Shown piece after piece: positions 57,389-64,000 of a stretch of 64,000 nt of DNA. The DNA is from Parvularia atlantis (Eukaryota; Opisthokonta; Rotosphaerida), in assembly GCA_943704415.1 (NCBI GenBank), contig CALSCO010000122.1:18112-82111 (forward strand), read 5' to 3'. The translations under genes were made by a program, and so were the position numbers. How positions within the stretch are numbered: the stretch's first letter is position 1; every line of letters starts with the position of its first letter. Under the pieces are notes generated by a model that worked only from the letters and a program-made list of their open reading frames with translations, did no database searches and had not been told where the DNA came from.

Positions 57389-59431
57389 TCACACCACGAG
57401 CGCTGCGATCTCGGCCGCGACGCGCTTACCCGACTGCACCGCGCCGTCCATGAAGCCCTGGTTCTGCCTTCCCGAGCCCCACGACGCCGACGTGAGCGGT
57501 GCACCGGAGTGACGAGCGCCACGCACCTTGGTCGCCGTCTCCGTGCCGGCAAAGTGGATTGGGCCGACGGGCGTGCGGATGTCGTCGCCAAAGGCCGTGA
57601 GCGCGCCCGGCGCCCAGAGCGTCACGGGCGCGCCGCCCGTCCACTCCTCGTCCATCCAGTTCTTCTCGCGGTACTCAAGCACGGTGTCGGCCGCGTCCGT
57701 GCCGAACCAGCGCGCGAGGTGTGCCAGCACCGCACGTCGGCGCTCGTCCGCGGGCTTGCGCGACCACTCGCGCGCGGGCTGCCCGTTGATGAACACCACC
57801 AGCGCCGGCTGCTCCTTGCTGTGAGCGGCGGCCACCGCAGGTTAGCACGGCGCGGCGATCCAGCAACACTGACCTCGCGTCGTCAGGATGCGGCCGGCTC
57901 TCGTCGTACACGTTGAACGCGGGGCCGCTGACGTTGTCACACACGACCTGCACGGCGCGGCTGAGCACCGCAGGGCTCGTGACGACACACACGCACCTCG
58001 CCGCTGAAGCCCTTCGCGCGCCAGAACGCCGTCTTGTACAGCACAACGATCTTGATGATCACGCCGAACGAGCACCGCTGCAGCAGCTGCCGCCGCAGCG
58101 CGGGCAGAGCCGGCGTGAAGTGGATCTGCGTCGTTTATTGTCAGCCACTCGCGCACGTGTCGGGGGCCGTGCGCGGCCGCGCCTTGTTCTGCGCCGTCGG
58201 CGGCATCGCCAGCACGATGCGCCGGCCCGCGTACGTCTTGCCGGCGCGCGTGCGCACGGTCACGCGGCCGCGCGTGCCGTACGAGCTGTAGTCGATCTCG
58301 GCCACGGGCGCCGAGACGACGACCGTGTCGCTGCCGAGGCGCTCCCTCAGGCGGTCCGACACGGTTTGCGAGCCGCCGTTGAACTTGCGCTCCTGGTGGC
58401 CGCCTGCGGTCCGCCGTCAGCGCGCGCTCATCGCCAGCGAGCGCACGGCCGCCCGCACCGGAGATGGTCACGAGTGGGTAGATGCCGCCGCTCGCGTGCA
58501 CGTACTGCAGGAAGTGCAGCATGCTCAACTCGCGCGGCTCGCAGCCAAACACGCCGCGCACGGCGCAGTCGACTGGGCGCGGCGGACGCGTCAGCCGAAA
58601 GCACCTTGCCGGACGCGCACGCACACAGCGAGCGCGCAAAGTCCGTGAACACATTGCCCTGCTTCCACGTCTCGCACGTCATGCCGTCGTAGTACGGCGC
58701 CTGGGCCGACTTGTGCGGCTCGCCCTGCATAGCGTTTCAGGCTGGAAAGCGGGCGCGACTTTGCACGCACCGTCGGCACCTGACGCATCTGGCGATCCGC
58801 CTGCCACACGAGCCACGGCACCTGCGCGAGCCCGATGGCTTCGTTGAGCAGGTTGACGCTCAGGCCGGGCATGAAGCCGTGCGCGAGCCTGCGCAACAAG
58901 AGCACGCGTCAGAAGCCATCGTGCCGCCGCACGTCGGCGCGCCGGCGCACTTGGTCACGCGTCCCTGCACGTCGTAGATCTGCGCGGTCCGGAGTGTGTG
59001 TGCGTCACATGTCTGCCGCGGGCGGCGCACGCACGGGCCACGCACCACCGTGCCGCGGTACTGCTGCTTGAGCTGCTCGACGCCAAGCTCAGTAGCGAGC
59101 GCCTCAATGTCGTCCTGATGCGGCCCGATCTGCGCATAGCGGGGCGCATCAGGCACGTTCCGCCCCTCCCCACGCGCCGCGCGCGCACCCACTGGCCGCC
59201 GAGGTCCCAGCGCACGCCGGCCGCGCCGATCACCTCTGCGATCGGCCGGGTCACACACGTGCCTGTCGTTTCCTCACGCGCGCGGCGCGCACCGGAGCAC
59301 GTGCGCCCGCCCACGCGCTCGCGCGCCTCCAGCACGACCACGCTCAGTTGGTAGCGCTCGCGCAGCTCCTTGGCCGCCGTGAGGCCCGCGAGGCCGCCGC
59401 CCACGACCACAACGTCGACCTCTGTGGACAT
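57389..59431 (-). CDS. Flavin monoamine oxidase family protein
   Basis: FAD-dependent oxidase of the MAO/polyamine oxidase superfamily. The start at 59431 gives [20 protein letters not shown], the dinucleotide-binding motif, then [12 protein letters not shown]. Further blocks are [11 protein letters not shown] (about 59200), [18 protein letters not shown] (about 58870), [19 protein letters not shown] (about 58500), [15 protein letters not shown] (about 58375), [15 protein letters not shown] (about 57560) and, after an intron, [19 protein letters not shown]. The closing region resembles the MAO pattern of TETAT, GYMEGAV and AGxRAA. The MAO covalent-FAD Cys is not evident. The superfamily is certain; MAO-like substrate use is likely, with polyamines as the alternative. 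Confidence 0.82.
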
Positions 59432-59477
59432 TCGAACGAACGGTGACACCTCGAGTCTGCCCAGTTTGCTCGCTCAG

Positions 59478-59687
59478 TCACTGCGGCGTTGTCTTGGGCG
59501 TCTTGGCGTCGGCGGCGGGCTCGACCGGGGCCGCGTCGGCGGCGGGCTCGGGCGCCTTGCGCTTGCGGACCATACCGCTGAGGTCGTTGACGGGCGCGGC
59601 GCCGGCGGCGGACGATGCGCCAGTCGCGGCGATGCTCGGCAGCGCAAAGCCGAACGCGTTGACCGCCGGCACGCTCGTCGGTGCGGC

Positions 59688-59732
<45 letters not shown>

Positions 59733-60975
59733 CTGCTGCGCGACCGACGCCATCGCCTCGGACAGCGCGGGCGCGAGCAGGTCGCGGATCATTTTCTTGC
59801 GCGCCTCGTTCAGCTCATGCTCCTTCTGCCGCTCGAGCTCGTAGTCCTCGCGCTGGCGAGACAGTGCGCGCATGTCAGCCCGCAGCGCGCAGCAGGCTCG
59901 ACAGCGTAGCAGCGCGCCTTCTGCCGCAGCGTCACCAGGAGCTCGTTGATCTCGGCAACCTCGTCCTTCGCCTCGGCGGCCGGCGGGATCGGCTCGAGCA
60001 CGCCCGACGCCGCGCCCGCGTCCTCCACCACGAGCCGGCCCTTGCCCTTGCCGGTAGGGTCGTCGAGGTCGAGCGTGGCCGCGGTCTCGAGCCACTGCGC
60101 GCGCCCGTGCAGCAGCTCGATCGCCTTGTCCAGGTGCTTCGTGGCCTCGTCCATGTCCGACTTGAGCTCGCTCGCCAGCGCCAGCTTGAAGTGCGTCTCG
60201 GACAGGTGCCGGCTCAGCGGCGGGAGGATCTGCTGCTGCAGGCCCAGGCACGCCTTGTACTCGTTCACGGCGACGTCAAACGTGCCTGTTGAGCATCGTC
60301 GTCGTGAGTCACCAGGCGCGCGAGAGCGCAGAGGCGCACCGTTCTCCATCGACAGGTCGGCCATCGTCCCATGTACCTTGCTCAGCAGCTCGCGCGCCGC
60401 CACGGTCTCCTGCTTGGCGAGGATGATGCGCGCCGTCTCGAGCACCTCCCACGCGAGCTGCGCGTCCTCGATGTTGCTCTCCTGCAGGGCCGCGTCGTCG
60501 CCCGCGCCCTCGGCTGACGTTGCCGCCGCCGCCGCCGCCGCATCGCCCGCGGCCTCCTGCTCGCCCTCGCCCGCTGCTTCCTCGCCCTCTGCCTCCTTCC
60601 CGTTCTCGCCCTCGCCCTCCTCGTCCTCCTCGTCGCCGCCCTCGTCCGCGCCGCCCTCGCCGCCCGAGCCGCCCAGCAGCGAGTTGCTCGCGCCGATGCT
60701 CAGCGTGAGCGCGCGCCCGTACAGGTAGTAGCACTCGGCGGCCTCGGGCGCGAGCTGGCCGTACGTCGTCGTCCTGCGCGAGCACGGTGTCACGTTGTGC
60801 GCGCGCAACACCGCGCCACCCCCGTCCGCACGCACAGCAGGTTCAGCGCCGTCGCCAGCCCCGCGATCGCCGGCTCAAACTCGTCGCGCACGAGCCGCTG
60901 CCGCGCTTCGGCGATGAGCGGCGCGGCCTGCTCCATTTCAAGCGGGTTGGCGCGCAAACCGTGACGCGCGGCCAT
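59478..60975 (-). CDS. NASP: Histone chaperone NASP (Hif1/Sim3), SHNi-TPR protein
   Basis: NASP chaperones H3-H4 and linker histones. The start at 60975 gives MAARHGLRANPLEMEQAAPL and the first TPR helix pair. After an intron comes LAPEAAECYYLYGRALTLSI (about 60755), then a long acidic insert in the TPR (about 60500-60660), as in all NASP proteins. EDAQLAWEVLETARIIL, KVHGTMADLSMENG, then FDVAVNEYKACLGLQQQIL (about 60275) and THFKLALASELKSDMDEATK (about 60190) complete the SHNi-TPRs. A coiled coil (LRADMRALSRQREDYELER, about 59870), 14 Ser, and a basic VRKRKAPEP nuclear-signal region end it. Its start codon overlaps that of the divergent huntingtin-like fragment. Confidence 0.87.
59689..59730 (-). 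repeat. Triplet repeat coding 14 serines in NASP
   Basis: Fourteen perfect CTG units on +, read in the NASP frame as AGC serine codons. The same CTG/CAG unit appears as the 28-unit repeat at 23621-23704 and within the CAG/CAA Gln tract of USP1. Confidence 0.9.
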
Positions 60976-61389
60976 GTCGGCAAGCGACCGTCTGGCCCGC
61001 GCGCACGACACGCTCGTGCACGCGCCGAAGGAGAGCGCGCGGCCGGGCGCGGGCGCCCCCGCGGGCGCGAGCGGGAGCCGCGCGGCCGATCGGCTGACGG
61101 CGTGCCGGCTGCTGGTCGAGCTGGTGACGACGGGCGAGCTGCCGTGCGTGCGGGACGGTGCGGTTGATGCTGTGGCCGATGCTGACCGCGCGGGCGATCG
61201 ACGGCCGTCAGCGCCGCCAAAGACTTCACGACGAGCCTCGAGAAGGCCGTGGCGGGCCTGTTGCACGCGCACAACGACGCCGAGTCGGCCGTGCGCATCC
61301 TCGCGGGCGAGTGCCTTAACCTGCTCATCCGCACCCTTGGCGACAAGTACCTCTGGTGGGTCCAGGTTGCCCTGTTCAAGGCGATCAAG
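60974..61389 (+). pseudogene. Truncated huntingtin 5' end (first two exons only)
   Basis: Huntingtin is a giant HEAT-repeat scaffold of about 3000 residues. Exon 1 (60974-61143) starts MSASDRLARAHDTLVHAPKE and ends DRLTACRLLVELVTTGELP. A GTGCGT intron (61144-61211) leads to exon 2 (61212-61389): AAKDFTTSLEKAVAGLL, HNDAESAVRILAGECLNLLI and VQVALFKAIK. These align with the first HEAT repeats of animal huntingtin (the DDAESDVRM...ADECLN and LYKEIK blocks) with almost no length difference. No polyQ precedes them. After 61389 a GC donor, the same GCGCGTCG as in REV7, is followed within 20 bases by a C18/A9 homopolymer. No further HEAT sequence appears before the opposite-strand REV7. So the gene is broken, relocated, or misassembled here. 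Confidence 0.6.
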
Positions 61390-61850
61390 GCGCGTCGCGG
61401 CTGCCCCCCCCCCCCCCCCCCAAAAAAAAACGGGAAGGGAGACCCCCGGTCGGACGAGTGTCGCGACGGAGGCCGCGAGCCCGGCACTCGAGCCTGTCGT
61501 CCCGGTACTGACGTCGGCGGCGACTCTTCGCTGCTGAATTACTTCCCTCGCGCGGTCCGCCCCTCTTCAACCACCTCGACGCCCAGCCCTCCGGCCGGAC
61601 GCCGGATGCGGCACCGCCGTCTTAACGGGGCAGGCTCTCGGCATGCGCGGGACATCGCGGCCCGACCCGCCGCTCACGCCCTCCCCGGGGCCGTGCGCCC
61701 CCGCGTAGGCTTCGGGTCACAGGGCGGCGCAGCCCGCCCCGGCACAGAGTGGTGACGCGTGCGCGCGCAGATGAGGGCGCGCGGCGTGATGCGCGCTTTG
61801 CGCCTTGTGGGTCCCGTCTCACTTCTCATTCGCGACACCCAAACCGCGGC
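61390..61850. other. Unexplained stretch after the huntingtin break
   Basis: About 460 bases with no gene I can support. An ORF runs through to 61755 but its protein looks like random GC-rich translation. It begins with the C18/A9 run (61404-61430). Splice-like ends occur (for instance a CAG at about 61770), but what follows does not resemble huntingtin. It may be a gap-filled or chimeric junction, or the remains of an intron. Confidence 0.5.
61404..61430 (+). repeat. C18/A9 homopolymer junction
   Basis: Eighteen C directly followed by nine A, at the exact place where huntingtin similarity stops. Such a two-block homopolymer is unusual here and could mark an assembly or low-complexity join. 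Confidence 0.9.
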
Positions 61851-62819
61851 TCACCGCAGCACCGTCTCGACCGACAGCTGCAGCTGCGCACACGGCACAC
61901 GGCTCAGCACACGGACACGGACACGGACACACAACCGATCAGCAGCAGACGCACCGTAAACAGCCCCGTCGACAGGTGCTTGACCGGCACCACCGCCGCG
62001 CCGCCGCCGATCGGCGCGAGCGGCCCGACACCCCCGCCAACACCGCCGTCCTCGCCCAGCGCCTCCCAGTGCTGCGCCTCGTCTTGCGCCGCCGCCCGCG
62101 ACACGCTGCCCGCGCCTGGCGCGCGCACGTGCGCCAGCACCGCGAACGTGCGCGTGCCCGGCGCCACTGGCGGCAGGAAGCAGTCGCTCGCGGTCAGTTT
62201 GGCCATGAACGCGCGCAGCCCGCTCTCGATCTGCTCGGCCAGCACCCTGCCCGCGCGCGCGTGCACGGGTGAGCTGCTGCTGCACCACCTCCACCACGGC
62301 CGACGCACGCCCGCGGCTCCGGCACGCCCTCGCCCCACAGACACCCGATGTCAAACACGAAGCGCTCGAGCGGCGTGCCGTCCAGTCGCGTCAGCACAAA
62401 CACCACGCGCTCGAGCACGCCCTGCACCCGCGTCAGCGCACGCTGCTGCGCAAGGTGGACGACGACGCGCCTGGCGCATGTAGGGCACGAGGCGCTCGAC
62501 CAGCTCGGCGACGTAGGCGACCACGTCCGGGTGGCGGCACACGCGCACGGGGATGGCGTCGTACATCTTGGCCGCGTCAAACATCTCTGCTCGCGCAGCC
62601 AGCCGCGGCAGCGTGAGGCACGGACGGGTGGCGCGACGGCGCATCGCACCGGCCGGGTAGACCTGGCGCAGGAAGAGCAGGTGGTGCAGCGCGCCACAGA
62701 GAAAGTCGCGCAGCATCCTCGGTCCGTCTTTGCGCGCCGGATGCGTCAGGCGGGCTGCGGCGTGCGAACGGGCGAGGGCGCGGCGCACCGGTGGCGCTGA
62801 GGCGCGGTGCGGGCGTCAT
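61851..62819 (-). CDS. MAD2L2: HORMA protein REV7/MAD2L2
   Basis: REV7 links REV3 and REV1 in polymerase zeta translesion synthesis and acts in shieldin in animals. The likely start is 62819 ([10 protein letters not shown]), joined by an intron to [20 protein letters not shown]; an alternative start is 62716. RQVYPA joins [20 protein letters not shown] (about 62560). [14 protein letters not shown] then joins [20 protein letters not shown] and FVFDIG across a 49-nt intron with a GC donor. That join restores exactly the spacing seen in human REV7. [15 protein letters not shown] (about 62200), [10 protein letters not shown] and [11 protein letters not shown] (about 61990) follow. A last intron leads to [10 protein letters not shown], matching the family's MQLYVEE end. 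The fold is complete, including the C-terminal safety-belt region. Confidence 0.87.
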
Positions 62820-62942
62820 CTTGCGCGCGCGGCCATGCGGATGTCCCTCCGCGGCCATGTGCGGCCATGCTGCACCCACTCCGTGGCCATGCTGGCTTGC
62901 CGCTCGGCCATGATGGCGGTTACAAACAGCAGGCGCGGCGGG

Positions 62943-64000
62943 ATGAGCGCGCGGACGGTCGTGGCCAAGCTGCGCGACCTGGCGGCGCTGCCGCCGAACC
63001 GGGCGACGATCGTGCAGGACCAAGGGTGTTTGCCGGGCCTCATCCTCTTCCTCGACTCGCCCGAGCGCGCAGGTGCGGCCGCGTCGCCGTGTCGCCTGCT
63101 GCCTCAATGACCGTTGGACGCGCGCACGCAGTCGTCGTGCTCGCGCTCGAGGCGCTACAGTACCTGTCGCTGTGCGAGTCTAACCGCGCGGTGATGGCGC
63201 GCGAGATGGGCCTGCTCATCAGCATCAACGTCCTGCTCAAGACCGGCGCCGACGACGAGCGCGCCCTCGCCGCCCAGATCAAGCAGGTCGCCCTCTGCTG
63301 CCGGCCCGTCGTGCGCGCGCGCTCATGCCCGCCGCCGCCTCCCGCGCGCGCCAGAACCTTGAGGTGCCCGCGTCGACAGCCGCGCCACTACCAGCAGCAG
63401 CAGCAACAGCAACAGCATCGGCGGCAGCGCAGGCCTCGCGTGCGCCCCTCGGCGCAAGACCCGCACCGCCCGCGCCGCAGCTGCACGCCGGCGGCGGCTT
63501 CGTGTCCAAGCAGAGCCTTGCGCCCAGCTTCGCGACGGCAGCGGCGCCGGGGATGGGCCACGTGCGCAGCCCGGCCGCGCTGGGGCCGCGCCGCAGCTTC
63601 TCACGTCGCCCCCGCGCGCGCGCCCGCGCAGCCGCTCTCGCCGCCGCAAAAGTCGTTCTTCGTCGGCGTGGCCAACAAGAAGGCCAAGACGATCGTGCTG
63701 CAGCTGCGTGCGGTCGACGACGGCGCCAACCGCGCGCTGGTGCGGCCTGCCTGCCCGCTGCACCGCGACGCGCTCACGCCGCACGCCCTCGACGCGCGTG
63801 CAGGTCGAAGAGGCGCTGCTGTCGGTCCGCGGCGTCATCTCGTTCACGTTCGACACCGCCCTCGGGCGCGTGAGCGTGCGCGTCAAGCACGAGCTCTCGG
63901 TCGACACCATCTTCTGCGCCATCCTCAACGTGGACGAGGACCTGGCGCCGCGGCAGGTGCTCAAGAACCTCCAGGGCGAGGCGCGTCGTCTGCTTCCCCC
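62943..64000 (+). CDS. ARMC1: Armadillo protein ARMC1, 3' end cut by window edge
   Basis: ARMC1 is an outer-mitochondrial-membrane and cytosolic protein involved in mitochondrial distribution and bridging complexes in animals. The start at 62943 gives [20 protein letters not shown] and [20 protein letters not shown], nearly the animal sequence. After an intron (63071-63129) comes [20 protein letters not shown], then [14 protein letters not shown]. An Ala/Pro-rich, probably disordered exon (about 63350-63600) differs from animals. [20 protein letters not shown] (about 63650) and [15 protein letters not shown] (about 63808) restart the conserved heavy-metal-associated-like C-terminal domain. 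The gene runs off the right edge with [14 protein letters not shown]. Three or four introns. Confidence 0.87.

Noticed and set aside
61395-61755. Read-through of the huntingtin exon into a polyproline tail
   Set aside because: Amusingly like animal huntingtin polyPro, but it lies after the HEAT block, arises from the C homopolymer, and a splice donor precedes it.

Overview
The window is very GC-rich nuclear DNA from a compact, intron-rich eukaryote. Nearly every gene is split by short introns of about 45-75 nt, with donors like GTGCGT, a CTGAC or CTCAC branch-like motif near the 3' end, and acceptors like GCGCAG. The best lineage clue is the sulfate-activation gene at 42660-44941. It encodes ATP sulfurylase first and APS kinase second, with the N-terminus typical of fungal Met3; animals use the opposite order. 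Several other genes (TM2D3, BTG/Tob, USP1, an N-terminal huntingtin piece, ARMC1, a USP9X/USP34-type giant, BRCA2) are better known from animals and early-branching opisthokonts. I infer an early-diverging (chytrid-grade) fungus or close relative. That is an inference, not a proof.

Layout. 1-2172 (-): 3' part of NOC3. 2309-3116 (-): BTG/Tob. 3440-5061 (+): TED1/MPPE1 phosphoesterase. 5093-7604 (+): USP1. 7705-11407 (-): an unrecognised protein, TM2D3 and SURF1. 11434-12926 (+): PEHE/MSL1-like protein. 13010-17998 (-): exocyst SEC10 with an NPF-motif tail. 18059-23520 (+): BRCA2. 23740-37039 (-): a USP9X/USP34-type deubiquitinase of about 13 kb. 37038-39819 (+): TOM70. 39944-40921 (+): SmF. 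40959-41915 (-): METTL23-like methyltransferase. 42005-42607 (+): HERDP-repeat hypothetical. 42660-44941 (-): ATP sulfurylase/APS kinase. 45149-46237 (+): VOA1/ATP6AP1-like. 46319-60975 (-): a head-to-tail run of a type II membrane protein, FAF2, prolyl 4-hydroxylase, PINX1, AFG2, a coiled-coil hypothetical, a flavin amine oxidase and NASP. 60974-61389 (+): a broken huntingtin 5' end. 61851-62819 (-): REV7/MAD2L2. 62943-64000 (+): ARMC1, running off the edge.

Most genes are conserved housekeeping functions: ribosome biogenesis (NOC3, AFG2, PINX1), secretion and ER (SEC10, TED1, FAF2, VOA1), mitochondria (SURF1, TOM70, ARMC1), splicing (SmF) and chromatin (NASP, PEHE protein). USP1, BRCA2 and REV7 all act in crosslink repair or translesion pathways but sit in separate places and do not form a cluster. 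I saw no CRISPR array, transposon, rRNA or tRNA. The most unusual points are the truncated huntingtin at a C/A homopolymer junction, the NPF-repeat extension of Sec10, BRCA2 repeats carrying FxxG instead of FxxA, an intact P-loop in the APS kinase domain, the lone-ATG first exon of SmF with a possible intronic snoRNA, and divergent genes whose start codons share a CATG.
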